A stretch of 64,000 bases of DNA. Source: Oxyruncus cristatus. Taxonomy: Eukaryota; Chordata; Aves; Passeriformes; Cotingidae. A program made the translations under genes and the position numbers. Shown here piece after piece: positions 12,501 through 25,539 of the stretch. The stretch covers positions 350,264 through 414,263 of the forward strand of contig VXAY01007405.1 of the NCBI GenBank assembly GCA_013399855.1, read 5' to 3'. The notes under the pieces are model-generated. The model worked only from the letters and a program-made list of their open reading frames with translations, made no database searches and was not told where the DNA came from. Positions within the stretch are counted from its first letter, which is position 1, and the number at the start of each line of letters is the position of its first letter.

Positions 12501-15500
12501 TTTAAACACAAAAAGCCCTTTTTCCCCCCTTATTTCTCGGCAAGTAACCCTGGTTCCTTTTCCCTCAGCTCGGTGGCAGGGAGATGGCAAAATTTGGCGT
12601 AATATGAGGAATAATGGCGATGAATTGCTTCTGAACTACAGGGATCTCCCACTGGGAAAAAGCAGGGAGGTGCGTTTGTATCACCTTTGTCATCTCCTCT
12701 CTTTGCTTTCAGGCCTTTTTCACAGAGAAGTATCTTCAGGAGCACCCTGAAGATCAGGATAAAATCGAGCTGCTGAAGCAGCAAATCGCCATCCAGGTAT
12801 GGAAGTGGAGAAGGACTTGGGGGAGGGCAGATGTTTTTTCATCACCATTTTTTTAAGAGAGAGAGAGAGAACGAATCTGGACAGTGCACAGTCCCTTCTC
12901 ATTTTAAGGAAACTGCCCCATCCTAAAATTCTGGCCCTAAAATATCCCACGTGCTTTGTGCTACTCTGAAATATTTTGCCAAAGTTGGGGGGGGGAGGAA
13001 GGGGGGCTTTTCCCTCCTGAGGATCCAAATATCTGTTACTTCTTCATGAAATCATCAGACCTGCTGGTGTGACCACTGGAATTGCTCTGGTTTGACCCTC
13101 GGGGCGGTGAAAATTGCCTGGAAGAGGGAAGAGGGAATCATGGAATGGTTTGGGTTGGGGGGGATGACTTTAAAGCCCATCTCATTCCACCCCCCCCTGC
13201 CACGGGCAGGGACACCTTCCACTAGCCCAGCTTGCTCCAACCAGGCCTTGGAAGCACAGATATAAATGGGGAAAATGGTCATATTTTTGAGCACGTGGAG
13301 CTCAGAGTGTCAGGTTTGAGGGCCACAGGTCGTTAGCTGAGCTTTTGCCTCGTCGCCGCTTAATTTTTTTGCCTCTTCAAACCCAAACCACGTCGGTTCC
13401 AGTCCCTTTAAGCGCACTGGACGTACGGAGAATCCCTTCCCGGCGCAGCGGGGCCGATTTATGTTCTTGGAGCTTCATTTTCACCCTCCCTCCAGATGCC
13501 CCTGCTGGCCGAGGGGATCCGGATCCACGGGGAGAAGCTGACGGAGCAGCTGAAGCCTCTGCACGAGCGGCTCAGCGCCTGCTTCAGGGAGCTCAGGAAG
13601 AAGGTGGAGAAGCAGTACGGGGTGATCACCCTGGTGAGCCAGCCTGGCCGGGCCGTGTTCTGCCTCCAGAGCACCCAGGCCTCCCCTTTTCCCCCCTGCT
13701 GGGAAGTGCGTGGTGTCTCAGCCCTGTTTTTGCCCGCAGCCGCCCTCCCTGACGGAGAGGAAGCCGAGCAGGTCGGGCTCTGTGGTGCTGCCCTACATCA
13801 TGTCCTCCACCCTCCGGAGGCTCTCGGTCACTTCCGTGGCCTCCTCCGTGGTCTCCACGTCTTCCACCTCGTCTGACAGCACCTCCTCCAGGCCGGGCTC
13901 GGATGGGTCAGTAAGAGCCTTCGCAAGGGTTTTAGTTACTCCTTAAAATCAAGGTTTATTCCCCAGGGAGGCGCGTTCGAAAGCGTTCGTGTCGCTCCGT
14001 TTTACACGCAGGGAGCTCGGAGCACAAACAGGGGTAGTTCTGGTGGTTGAACCCACAGCTGCTGCCCAAATTGAGGGACCTGGACAGACTGGAGAGTTGG
14101 GCTGAATCCAGCGGGATGAGGATCAACAAGGCCAAGGGCTGGGTCCTGCACTTTGGCCACAACAACCCCCTGCAGCCCCACGGGCTGGGACAGAGTGGCT
14201 GGAGAGCAGCCAGGCAGGAAGGGACGTGGGGGCTGGGATGGACAGGGAGCTGAACATGAGCCAGAGTGTGCCCAGGGGGCCAAGAAGGCCAATGGATCCT
14301 GGCCTGGATCAGGAACAGTGTGGCAGCAGGAACAGGGAAGTGATTCTGCCCCTGGACTCAGCGCTGGTGAGGCCACCCCTGGAGTGCCGTGTCCAGTTCT
14401 GGGCCCCTCAGCTCAGGAAGGACATGGAGGGGCTGGAGCAGGGCCAGAGAAGAGCAACCAGGCTGGGGAAGGGACCTGAACACAAGCCCTGTGAGGAGAG
14501 GCTGAGGGAGCTGGGGTTGTTGAGCCTGGAGAAGAGGAGGCTCAGGGGAGACCTCATCGCTCTCTACAACTCCCTGACAGGAGGGGGGAGCCAGGTGGGG
14601 GTTGGTCTCTTCTCCCAGGCAACTCTCAGGAAGACAAGAGGGCTCGGCCTTAAGCTGTGCCAGGGGAGGTTTAGGTGAGATATTAGGAAGAAATTCTTTC
14701 TAGAGAGGGTAATCAGCCATTGGAATGGGCTGCCCAGGGAAGTGGTGGATTCTCCGTCCCTGGAGGTGTTTAAGATGAGGCTGGACGTGGCACTGAGTGC
14801 CATAGTCCAGTAACCGCGGTGGGGTTGGATCAAAGGTTGGACTTGATGATCCAGAGGTCCTTTCCAACCCGTCTGATTCTGTGATTCTATGAAATTATTT
14901 GCCTGGCACTGAAGAGGGACACACACACACACACTGTCTCTGCTTCTCCCTCTCCCAGGGAAGCGGGAGGTGTAAGGCACTGCGGGGTGGTTTATTTTGG
15001 TGGGGTCAGCAAAGAGGTGAGCAAGTCACACAGGACTTGTTTCCACCCTGTTTGCAGCTGCATCCCTGGAATCGGAGCTGCCACGCGTGGAAACGTTCCC
15101 TGGTTTTACTTCTCTGTACATTTAATTTATAAGCAGAGGGTTTTAGGGGACTTGCTCAAGGGCAGTGCAGCATGAAATGCGGGTCTGGCTCCCTCTGCAA
15201 GCAGATCACACTTTACATCCTTCGTTACACATTACATAATGTGATTTTACAGATCTCAGTAGACCTAAGATGTAATACTCAGAATTTCTGGGGTAACCCA
15301 GCACGAATCTCACTGAAAAATCCATGTTCATCGTTCAGTTTTTCCCAGTAATCTCATGCCAGCTAAAAGATGGCAGCTTTTTTAACAGACAGCCTTTGAA
15401 AGGTCTGATGGACTCGTGGTTTTTTCCCCTCTTTTGGGCCACAGATCCATCCTGGAGCCTCTCGTGGAGAGAAGAATCTCAACATCTTCCAGAGCCGAGG

Positions 15501-18500
15501 AGCTGCCCGTGAAAGATGACGGCGACAACAGGATCAGCAAACTCAAGAGGAAGGAGTGGAGCATTAGCAAGTCTCAGGTGATCGTGGAGAAGGAGCCAGA
15601 AGCAGAACCGAGTTCCAAAATGGTAAAGCAATAACGATGACAGCGGTAATAAAACCCCCAGCAGGAGGATCGGAGCGTTCCCATCGCCCTCAGCATGAGA
15701 CAGTGGGAGGGGTTCGAATTCCAAAAGCCTTGGTCATCTGAGCCAGGCCTTTTTTTTTCCCCTGGAAAATCGGTGTCACAGCCCCAAGTGCAGCTTGGCT
15801 GGAGGGACAGGCCGGCAGCGGGAGGCTCTGATGGCTCCCGGAGGTGCTCAGAGCCCCACTGGTGGTCAGAGCAGGGGTCTGGGTGACGCTCTCAGCACCC
15901 TGTAGGGCTGCCCCCTGTTTTTTTGTTGGAGCAATCCCTGCTCTCCCGGTCAGGAATCCAGCTGCCGGGCCAGATGTTCAGCTGCTGTCGCTCAGCACCG
16001 CCGCACAAATGGAATGAAGAGCGGTGTGATGGGCTGGGGGAGATGAAAAAAGGTGGGCTGGCACTTGGAAAACCTGGCTGCAGCCTGTGCTTTGCTCCGG
16101 ACCCTCCTGCGTGGGGGCAGAGTGGTTGTTCCTGCGGCAGATTGTCTGCAGGAGAGGAATGAAGGGGAATCCCTACCCCCATGGGAGGCTGTGATGGGGA
16201 ATATCTTGGAGCTGCTGGGCATCAGGGTTGGCAGTGGGGTTCGGGGTGATCGCTAGTGCACAGGGATAAGTTTCAGCCCACAGGTAAAGCCGTAGAACCT
16301 TGGAATATTGTCCTGATTGATGCAAAGACTGCGCTCCACTGGGTGGGAGAATTGGGCACCCCAGCATTTCGGCTCGGTGATGCTAATCTGGCTTTACACA
16401 GGCTGTGTGGATGATGAGAAAACATGAATTCTCGTGTTTCCCTTTCTCTCTCGAGCGCCCAACGGAATCTGGCAGGAACAGGTCCTGCATTTTCAGGGAT
16501 TCTCATCAAATCTGAGTGGTGCTGCCAGCACTGGGAGGCTGCAGGATGTTTATTTTCTGGGATGGTGTCCCCGGGTATTGACAGGCTTTCCAGGGGAGGA
16601 AAATTGGGGCTTGGGAGTGTTGGTGGTTCGGGAGGCCTGGCCCCTCTGCCTCTGGGAGAGCTGCTGCTGGATTAAATGGCTTTAACCCACGGACACCGAT
16701 GGCAGCTGCTGATCACTTTATTAACTAAAACTAGGGGGAAAAGACCTGGGATAAAGCCCATTTGTGTGGTTTGCTGGCACGGTGGGGAGTGTCTGTCCGA
16801 GGCTTTGCACTGCAGAGAGCTGGGAGGCGCAAACACAACACCCGCCCTCCCTTCTCCCCAGCATCTCTGCGGGCAAATTCCAAGTGTTACCAGCTCACTG
16901 AAGGGAATGAGCAGTCCAGGGTTACAGCCCTGCTTAAGAACGCTGCAAAGCTCAGAGAAAGCTGGTTTTATAGCTGCTCTAGTGCAGCACGAGAGTTGGA
17001 CAGGCTGATTTTTTGTGCAGCTCTTGACTGAGCTGTTCGGGAGCTGCAAAGCCAGGGGAAAGCAAAGGCTTGCTGTGTGTCCAGCAGATTTGGGCTTTAA
17101 GTGTTTTATATTCAGTGGTGTGCGGTCTCCTCTGGGCAAAGAGAAATCCCGGGGATGGAGAACTGAGAGTGAAGAGCCCAGTGAGTTTAATTACACGTTC
17201 AAGTGACAGCCTGCTCTGCAAAACAACAAACTGATGTTTAAAAGGTCCCTGATGTTCATGAACTGGACTCCTGTGGCCTCATGGTTGGAATGAAGAGGAC
17301 AGAGGACACATGACACTGGAAGGAACTGGAATGACTCCTGAGTCCCAGATGCAAAGGATTTGGTCTGGAAAGCCTAAAATAGGCTAAAAAGCCTAAAAAT
17401 AGCCCTGACCTGCACCCAGAATTTCAGTTTTTTCACTTCTTGGAAAGGCTTCCCCCCCCCATTCCCCTGCCAAATTCATTCACAGAACTGCAGCAGCTTT
17501 TCAGCCCGACACCTTCCCATCTTAGTTCATACTCTGAGGCCACTAAAACCAATCTGCTCTTACCTGGCTGACCTCTGAAGGGTTTGTTTGTCTGTGTTCC
17601 AACCAGGGCACGTCAGGGAAAGCACAAAGGCCAAAGAGTCTCCAGCTGGGAGACAACAGACTGACTTTGCTTCAGGGGTCTTCACTCCAGCAGTCGACTC
17701 GCAGCCCCCCTCCCATCACCCCCAAAACCCCCAGGACCCAAAGTAAGTTCTAGAAATGAGTCTGTATTTGCTGAGGTGACCTCACTGGGGAGGGAGGGAG
17801 GAAAGGAGGGAGGGAGGAAGGAAAAGAGGGAGGGAGGGAGGAAGTGCTCTGCATTGGATCACAGAAAGAGACTCTGAGCTGATAATGTTTGCAGGCATTT
17901 TTCACGTCACAGAATTTGGCTGTGTTATCAAAGGTCATACTTGTCACTTAGATGTCACTTGTTAAAATTGGGATATCAGAGGAATTCCAGAGAACAGGCT
18001 TTGTCTTTTTCAGTTGGTTTCTTGATTTCTTCTGTATTGACTTGTGCCAGAAAGATGGAGAGAGGCTTTTTACAGGGGTCTGCAGTGCCAGGACAAGGGG
18101 GAACAACTTCAAACTGCCAGAGGGCAGGGTTGGATGGGATATTGGGAAGGAATCCTTCCCTGGGAGGGTGGTGAGGAGCTGGGATGGAATTCCCAGAGCA
18201 GCTGTGGCTGCCCCATCCCTGGGAAGTGTCCAAAGTCAGGTTGGAGCAACCTGGGCTGGTGGAAGGTGTCCCTGCCCGTGGCAGGGGATGGAAGTGGATG
18301 GATTTTAAGGTCCCTTCCAACCCAAACCAGAATTCTGACTTGTGGAAGGTATATTAAACCTCAAGGTGAACATCACATGCAGTCAATGTAGGTGATAAAT
18401 CAAGTCAGGATAAATCACAGGATGGAACCACAGCAGTCCCACGTGGTATTTCTGATCAGCTCGATGCCTAAATACCCTGGGCAAGGCCTGAGGGCTTTGT

Positions 18501-21500
18501 TAATTAATGAACAAACTCCCATCACGTGGTAAAAAAAGTTCTGGTAGAACTTGCTCTGCAGCTTGGAATGTGAACTGGTGAAGTCACACCCACAGAGATG
18601 GAATTTATCTTGGAAGAATTAGCCAAATGAATAATCGGTGCAAAAGTTTCCAAAACCTAAAACATAGAACATAGATGAACATAAAATAGCACAGTAATCC
18701 GGTCCTGAAAAAGAAGGGGGGGGGGAAAATCCCTTCCTTGCATATCCAGCAGTTAATGCTGCAGCAACCTTTAAATATGGCTCAAGGAAAAAATACCTGT
18801 GCAGTGTCACCCCAGACAGTCCCTTGCTGTTGCATTTCTCAGTCTGCTGCTCATTTTTTAAAGGAGCAGAAGTTCGTGCGTGGGTATAAATTCAGAATCC
18901 GGTGTAGGTAATGAACCCAACCAGCATAAAACTGCTGGGAGGGGGTTACACCGAAAAATTCGTACGAGGGGTGAGGAGATGACCAGAAACACAGAGTCAG
19001 GAATACTTGAAGCAAGATCTGTGAGAGGAGGGCGAAACCTCACTCTCCTGGGTAGCAAAGGGCTTTAATTGCCCTTAGGAGCGGGCCAGAGTCCTTCTGA
19101 AGCTCGGGTCCTTATCTCCTCCATGAGGGGGAGTTAAAATCCCGGGGAGCTGTGGGGCTGAGGCTCGGCAGATGTGCTGATGGATGCGGTTCTCTGCCCC
19201 CTCGGGCGTGCAGGGTTCCCATCAGCTCACATCCATTCGGTGGAGACAAAAACTCCTCTGGGCGTTTGGAGCTCGAGGGACGCGCGACTGTGACTCCAAC
19301 AACTCCGGTCAGGTTTAGCTGCTGAAAAGCAGAGAGAGCTGCTGGCAGATGGAAAGCGCAAGATATTAAACGAATCCGACGTGTTCAGTCCCATTTCCTG
19401 TTCCCTTTTCCACCGGCTTCGATGTCTTTGCTCATTATTGTTGTTGCTGCTTTCAGGTTTCCCCTCGTTGCAGGCTGATGGATTGGCAACGCCACCCCCC
19501 CCTCCACCCAAAAGCAAACCCTATGAGAACAGCAACCCCAGGAATTCTGCCGAGGTGAGGGAATGGGAGCTGACGGGTCTTTTTGGAAAACAGCTTTTGA
19601 GAGTGAGGCACCAGTGGAATTTTCCAAGCTGCTTTTCAAGGGTGGTGCTGCTCGAGGCTTGTCTGGTCGTTTTACTGCCTCGCTCCCTGAAACCACAAAA
19701 GCAGAAAAAGGTTTCTGTGCTTCAGGAGAAGTCCTTTTTTCCTTCTGTTTTTTTTTTTTATTTTATTTCCAAGCGGGAGTCGTGTTGTCCTTGGTCAGGA
19801 AAACCGTGTGGTGTCTGGGGGGTGGGAAGAGAGGTGGCAAACGAACAAGCACCGTGATGGAAAAAGCTTCCAAAACGTGCACTTCCAGCGTGAAACGGTG
19901 CAATAGCTTGGGCCTGAAAAAGGAGGAAATGTCACCCATTTCCGAGGTGATAAATGTCTCCTTCAAAGTCCTCGGCTCAGAGGAATCAAGTTTTTCAAGT
20001 CGGTAGTGAGTTAAAAGAGCCTGTGTTAAATCCCTGCCTTAGCCCCAGCCTTTGTCTCGATTCCATCAAGTGCTTTCCTTCGTGGAACATCAAATTGCCG
20101 CTTTTTTTTGTGCCGTACCACTGATGTTTCTCTTGCACTGAGGTGTCTGCAAGCTGTTTGGAATGCCTGGTGTGCAGATAACTCCGGTCACTGTGTGGGA
20201 ATCACCTCCCCTGGCCCTGAAATGAAGGTGTTTCTGATACCAGGCTAATAGTTACCAGCAGAAATCATCCCTTTGGGGGCAATTTGAGGGCGATGGAGCC
20301 TCCCCGAGCCCTGTTAAGAAGCACCTTTTGTAATTTAAAGGCATGAATGTCTTCCCCAGTCCCCTTTGCAGAGAGGATTTGGGGGAGTACCTGAGTGAGA
20401 TGAGCTGGAATGGGACCCAAAAGAACTTTTAAAGAATGGTCACACTTTTATAAATATTTCACCTCTGGCAGCAGAGGAGGACGAGAAAACAGTTGATCAC
20501 TTAATTCAGGGATGTGACACCGGGATGTGGCGGTGACACAAAGCCTTGAGGAGGGGGATGAGGAGGAGGGTTTTGTACCTTGTTGCCCTTCCTTCGTTTG
20601 GAATTTTGGCTGTGCTTCTGGAAGCTGCCAGTGGAGCTGCTGCACGGGTGTGACTGGCAGAGATATTCCAGCCCCCTGGGGATGTGCTGTGGGAGCCTCT
20701 GCTTCAAGGGGATTAATGAAAGAGCCTCTTTCCCCTGAGTCTTGTAAGGAAACTAATTATTAACGTGTCCAGGCTTGCAACACTGCCCTTGGCTTGCAGC
20801 CAGAGGAAAAGGGTTTGTAGGGCTGCAAAGAGAGATTGTGAAGTAGCTTCTGAAGGGTTTTGTTGCTTTGCTGTTGGGAAGTTGTCTCTGCCTGGCTTTG
20901 GTCGGAACAGTCCTGAGATCGTGGCAGTTTTGGCTAAGGAGTGGTGGGGCCACACAGCCACACGAGCTCCCTGCTCACCTGGCCTGTCACATCTCATTTA
21001 TTTATAGGCTGCCCCCTAAAGCAGGCAGAGAAACAGCTAAAAAGAACCTACTAATGCAGTTTTCTGCGAGAACAAGCAACATCCTGCAAGCCCCTGGGCC
21101 AGGCAGGGAGGATGTGGCTTGTTTAATTAGAACTTCACTTGCTCCCCTTTTATTACCATTCTGATTTGGAAGCATTTTGCATCCTTTTGGCCCCTACTTG
21201 GCGCAGCTCATGAAGCCAGCAAGATAAAAATAATCCACTTTTGGAACTGGGAGGTTTACGGCCACTGTACTGAGAAACAAAAGGTGGGGCAGGGGAACAA
21301 TGGGCAGACTTGGGCTGCAGGTCAGAATCCATTCAAAGCTATCCAGAAGCATGTTTTAGCAGCTGAAACACCGGTACCTCCTGGGGCTGTGTCCTTGTTT
21401 GCCCCTGTCGGGGGCTGCACGTGGTGCTGGGAGACCGAATCCAAGGATTTGGCCCCGAGAGAAGCATCAGGACCTTCTGGATCTCTCATCTGCTGAAGCC

Positions 21501-21660
21501 AGACGCCTCCACGGTGCCACTAATGGTTTATTTTTCCTGTGTGCTTTCCTCCTCTCAGGTTGCTCCACCGCTGCCCAGCAGAAGGGAAGCCAAACCTCCC
21601 CCTCCACCCCCAAAAACCAGGAAATCCAGCGTCGTGTCCTCGGAGCAGGGGCTGCAGTGA
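580..21660 (+). CDS. DOCK5: DOCK5, C-terminal ~721 aa (19 terminal coding exons; gene continues to the left)
   Basis: Dedicator of cytokinesis 5, a DOCK-A family GEF that loads Rac with GTP through its DHR-2 domain, acting at the membrane with ELMO. Exons, all in phase with GT/AG borders: 580-665, 1064-1220, 1747-1787, 1900-1990, 2342-2461, 3500-3589, 4546-4650, 5902-6043, 9246-9327, 9520-9604, 10017-10103, 10512-10688, 12713-12796, 13496-13633, 13740-13906, 15445-15622, 17607-17742, 19457-19554, 21559-21660. They sum to 2166 nt including the TGA. DHR-2 hallmarks include [16 protein letters not shown] (1747-1990), [19 protein letters not shown] (4546-4650), the [20 protein letters not shown] exon (10017) and [18 protein letters not shown] (10512-10688), the region of the nucleotide-sensor helix in DOCK structures. 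The tail has a Ser-rich stretch (13740-13906), a basic segment (15445) and two Pro6 blocks typical of SH3 ligands (19457, 21559). DOCK1 is very similar; DOCK5 is chosen because GNRH1, KCTD9 and CDCA2 follow and the Ser-rich/proline tail fits. The acceptor before 3500 (GAG) is weak. Confidence 0.95.
2884..3137 (+). mobile_element. CR1 LINE 3' fragment (+)
   Basis: Typical avian CR1 3' end: GATATTGGGAAGGAATTCTT-like start, AGAAGCTGTGGCTGCCCC, GGAAGTGTCCAAGGCCAGG-like core, GGTGTCCCTGCCCATGGCA, and a CCATTCCATGATTCCATGAT tail. Intronic in DOCK5. Confidence 0.9.
3650..3885 (+). repeat. ~80-bp tandem repeat, three diverged copies (DOCK5 intron)
   Basis: Units share TCGTTGAGCAGCATAAGCC, an A-rich ACATTTATGTTAAAGACAAAC-like segment and AACGTA. 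Copies start near 3652, 3732 and 3809. Confidence 0.75.
5585..5700 (+). mobile_element. CR1 3'-terminal remnant (+)
   Basis: Contains GGGTGTCCCTGCTCATTGCA and GGACTAGATGACCTCTAAAG. The very end is duplicated locally (AAAGGATCC..TTCTAATTCAA twice). Confidence 0.7.
6530..7310 (+). repeat. ~16-bp pyrimidine-rich minisatellite, ~45 copies (DOCK5 intron)
   Basis: The unit is TTTTATTCTTGTTGGG with variants (ACTGGGG, ACTGTTTT, ATTGGG). A homogenised GTTGGG block (6710-6860) is followed by ACTGTTTT (6950-7050) and ACTGGGG (7065-7200) blocks. Lack of stop codons produces long repetitive open frames in all three + frames; these are not genes. Confidence 0.95.
8865..9008 (+). mobile_element. CR1 3'-terminal fragment (+)
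   Basis: Starts at the GGAAGTGCCCAGGGCCGGGC-like segment and ends at CCATTCCATGGTT. Confidence 0.85.
10243..10455 (-). mobile_element. CR1 3' fragment (-)
   Basis: Reverse orientation: ATCATAGGATCGTGGAATCC, then GGTTTGGGTTGGAAGGG, CACGGGCAGGGGCACCTTCC and the reversed AGAAGCTGTGG core. Confidence 0.9.
10785..11095 (+). mobile_element. CR1 3' fragment (+)
   Basis: Begins with CCCTTCCAGTGCCTAAAGGG, followed by the TTTAGATTAGATATTAGGAG region and the full CR1 3' end. Confidence 0.9.
13133..13258 (-). mobile_element. CR1 3'-terminal fragment (-)
   Basis: Reverse orientation CR1 end: AATCATGGAATGGTTTGGGT through CCAGGCCTTGGA. Confidence 0.85.
14045..14895 (+). mobile_element. CR1 LINE, longest fragment, with decayed C-terminal ORF2 sequence (+)
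   Basis: About 850 bp. The + strand frame at 14380-14680 keeps the CR1 ORF2 C-terminus ([39 protein letters not shown]), and the following bases keep the [16 protein letters not shown] motif in another frame, so the reading frame is broken. It ends ATTCTGTGATTCTATGA. Inserted in a DOCK5 intron. Its 3' part is nearly identical to that at 33095-33376. Confidence 0.9.
18050..18335 (+). mobile_element. CR1 3' fragment (+)
   Basis: Runs from AACAACTTCAAACTGCCAGA through GATATTGGGAAGGAATCC to CCCTTCCAACCCAAACCAGA. Confidence 0.9.
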
Positions 21661-22396
21661 GGAAGGATCCAACCCCCACAGTGGAGTGGCTGCCTCCTTG
21701 TCCCTGACCCCACAGACTGGTGATCCCTCCTGCCATTCCCTTCGCTCCCTTGGGGAAGTACCAAAAGGAACTGCTAGTGACTGTGTTCCCTGAGCCCTGC
21801 TTTCCCCGTGGCACTAATCCCTCCTGGAATTCTTGCCTGTCCTAGTGTTGTGTGCCGCTCTGCCCGGTGTAAATGTGCCCCAGGAGCGGTTTGCAGCGGG
21901 GGGGCTGAAGCAAGGGGAGGCACAGCAGTGGGAGGTGTGTCCAGCAGTGTTTTTGTGTGAGTTTTAGCTGTGTTTGTGATCCCTGATGAGCCAGGATCTG
22001 ATCCCTGCGCAGTGGAGCGCATCCCAGCCATTCCTGCTGGGAAGCTGTGGGGTGGGAGGTGCAGTCCCTGAAGATCCCTGAGCATTGGGAGCAGACATGA
22101 GAAGCCTTTTTTCTGTCACCACTTGTATGTGGGGTGAAGTGCAGCCCCTGCCTCACCCCAGCCCTGCTCCAGGGAGCAGTTGCTCCCTCCCTGTGGAGAA
22201 TTCCCCAGTCCTTCCTCAGGATTTCCCTGGTTTTTAACCCTGCAGAGCAGCTGAGATCCTCCCTCCGTTCTGTCACCTGCGTGGTCCATTCCTGTGTCTG
22301 GGACCTGGGGCAAAACTTCATCTTTGTGCTTTTTAAAGGGGTGTAAAAGGTCTCTCCCACCAGTGTGGGAGATGAAGAGAAGCTGCACTTCTACCA

Positions 22397-22484
22397 GGGG
22401 CTGGACTGGTCCCAGTTGCACTGGTGCCAGGGTTATACTGGTCCCAGTTGCTCTGATACCGGGGCTGGACTGGTCCCAGCAATT
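22397..22484 (+). repeat. Short imperfect tandem repeat in the DOCK5 3' UTR
   Basis: About three tandem copies of a segment containing ACTGGTCCCAGTTGC and ACTGGTGCC-like sequence, roughly 30 bp each. Confidence 0.6.
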
Positions 22485-25400
22485 TGGAGAGGATGGAATG
22501 TGCAAACCCAGTTCTCCATCCTGAGCCCAGACACGAGGCTCTGATCATCTCCTGTAACCTTTCCTTTGGCCGGGCAAATTCACACAAACACAAGTAATTC
22601 TCTTTTTTTCTTCCCCTGCCCCCGTTTGTGGCAGTACTTGCACCTTGGTTTAGAGCCTCCCTTGGTCCAGGTTTTTAACAGACCAGACTTTAAGAAGCCA
22701 TTTAGATCTGGGATGGGAGAGACTTGACAACTAACCACCTCCTTTCCTGTTGCTTGGATCCCTCCACTTTTTTCTTTCCTGGGAGGATGGGGGAAATCTA
22801 TTTAATTTTTCCTTTAGCTATTTATTCCCTGCTCTGTTTGGGTGTCTTTCTATTTGTATAGAGAAAAATCAACACGATTTTAGGTTTCCATGTCTTTGAA
22901 GTCACGTGGTGCCTGCAGGAAAGGCTGTGGCGCTGCCTATGCCCTCAGTTGCATAGTGACCGAAAATCCAACACAAATATCAGTGTTATTTCTGGACCAG
23001 ATGGGCCTCAGGCACAGAATTCCCATGGCTGAGCTGCCAGCTGAGGAGCAGGACTTCCCCAAGCCGCCTGTTTCAGGGCAAATGCATCATAAAGACCTTC
23101 ACTTTTCCTGCCAAGCTGCATCATTCAAAATTTCTTGAGGTACCATCATTTATGTTTCACCCCAAAGCGGCAGAAAAGCGAGTGCAGTTGGAGGTTTCCT
23201 TGATTTGTAAGAATTATTCTTTTGTCCCATTCAGGCAGAGGGTTTTGTCCTGGCTGTTATTTTTTCCCCTGATGTTTTCCAGGGATTGGCAAAAAAAAAA
23301 AAAAAAAAATGACTTCTTGTTGTTCCCTTTCACTGTGGAACTCGGGAAACGTGGGAGTTTGCCTGCAAAGTTTAGACTGAGACTTCTTGGAGAGTTCAGA
23401 GATTCTTCAAGCTCACAAAGAGGGACCAGCTGAGGAGTTTGGGTCCAAAATTCTGAACTTACATAGAACTTTGGCTGTGGGGAGTTAATTTGTCATCACT
23501 GTGGAGGAAGATTTTGCCGTGGGCTTTCTCTTCCAGGAGATAGTTTTACTTGTTAACTGTAACTTGTCATTTGACTTCTGATTGTCTGGTACAAGTTGGG
23601 GGGAGCCACTAAAAACCTGCTGAGGGTGTTGCTCACAGCAGTAAAATAGAATTAACTCTTGGGTTGGGGGTTTTTGAAGGCCACCGCACCTCTGTTGTGC
23701 TCACCTGAGTGAAGTGGGTTTCATTACAGCCAGAAGTGGGTTTTTCATTACATACAAAAATGGCTCCCAGTGAAAAAATGAAGTTTCTTAAACCCCTTGG
23801 AAGTTTTTCAGGGAAGAGCAAACCCAGTGAAGGCCCAGGGGGGTTTTGTTCAGACTGAAGTTGTCCTTTCTTTCGTTCTTCCGGACTCCTGTGACTCCTG
23901 AGTGGCTGCAGGAGCCGCTGTCTCTGTCAGGCAGATTGTCTTCGTCCCAGAGTCAGCCTGGATTGCCATCCCCTCCAGGCTGGAGATGTTTCAGAGGTTG
24001 CAGAGCAGTCACATCACATCCCTGCACAGCCTGTTTGCTGCACACGCTCACAGCTGGCTCTGGGTTGGTGCTTCCCAGGGGGGAATCTTGGAAACCTTCC
24101 TGGACACCCCGGCCAGGTCCCCCCCATCCCTGGAGCGTCGGAGGACGTGTCAGCTCCTCGTTGTGTTCTGGGACACAGACACTGCTTGACTTGAAAACCA
24201 CTGGGGTTTCTTGCCTTTCAGTTTTTTGTCCACTTCTTCCTCCCCTCTGTAACCACTTTCTTCCTGCTGCTGCTGCTCACGGGGGACTCCAGGATCCTCC
24301 CAAACTTCGCCGGAACGGGAACTTTTGTGTCTTCTTGTGAGGATTTTGCTTCAGGCAGAACAACAGGACGTGGTCTGAGCTGTCTGAAGTGCGTCTTCAC
24401 AGCACCCGTTGTTAATTCCGTGCCTTCCCCCACCCTGCATCTGCCCAGGTCCCTCATTCCCGGCTGCATTTCCTTCCCAGGGCAGGTTGGCCTTTAACTC
24501 CTTTGGTGAGGGAGCAGGAACGGTGTGGGGGGTCCCAGGGAACGGGGTGAGCAAACCAGCCGCCAGGTTTGGGCTGGTTTTGGTGCCCAGATTGAACCTT
24601 GTTTTGCAGCCTCTGTTTGTTCGTCGTGAACACCTTTTAACGCGTAGATGCACCTTGTGCATCCAGCAGGTTTTTCCTGGAGGAGGGAACCAATCTGTGG
24701 AAAAAAAAAAAAACCCTCCCGGGAGCAGCTCTGACCTCGGCAAGAATTTTCCAGCTGACCTTTATGCCCTTCCCACTTTGCTCTTTGAGCCGAGGAGGTT
24801 TGGGTCGGGCCACTTTTTGCGCAGTTCTATAGGTGAGGTTTATGAACAGAGGAGTAAAGCGGTTAATTATCCTCCCCTTTCCCTTCCTTTCTTTGGATCG
24901 GGGGAGGGAGAACAGTTTCTGTCTCTCCTGGGTGGTAATTTGTGAGTCCAGAGTCACCTGGAGACAGGTGAGTCTCTAAAGAGGCAGGGGAGTGAGCAGG
25001 GGGTGGCTGGAACCCATCCCAGTGCTGCCAAAGTTAGGAGTGTTCAGAGCTTGGTGGAACTGAAGCTTAAACAGCCCTTTTATTTGGCTGAAAGAACCTT
25101 CAACAGCACCTAAAATCTGGTTATTGGAGAAGCCTCTGCCTGAATGAAGGTGCAGACAAGCCCGTGTGCCAAAGTCAATATTCATATTTATTATTTAACA
25201 GTAAAGGTGAGGTGGAGAGACCGAAAGAAATAGAAAATGGAGGGAGATGAGGCAGAAGATCTTCAGCACTTGTGGATCCCGCAGCATCCTCTTGGCCCTT
25301 CTTCACCCCGGGGTTTTTGATAGGGGAGGGTCAAAACTTTTCACCATTTATACCTTTTAGCAAACAAAGGGGTTAATGCCCTTTGGCTGCACATTTCTCC

Positions 25401-25539
25401 TGTTCTGGTGGTTAAAAGCTGGTGATTAAATCACTTCCAGTGCTGATTAATCCCAAGCTCAGCCTTTCTGCTCTTTTGGGTCTTAGAGCGTTTCCACTGG
25501 CAAAGTGGCCAGAAAGGGGTTTAAAAATCAGAGGATTCT

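Noticed and set aside
14226..14980. Possible gene with a 150-codon open frame
   Set aside because: It is the decayed C-terminal ORF2 region of a CR1 LINE, frame-broken and 3'-truncated in DOCK5 intron sequence.
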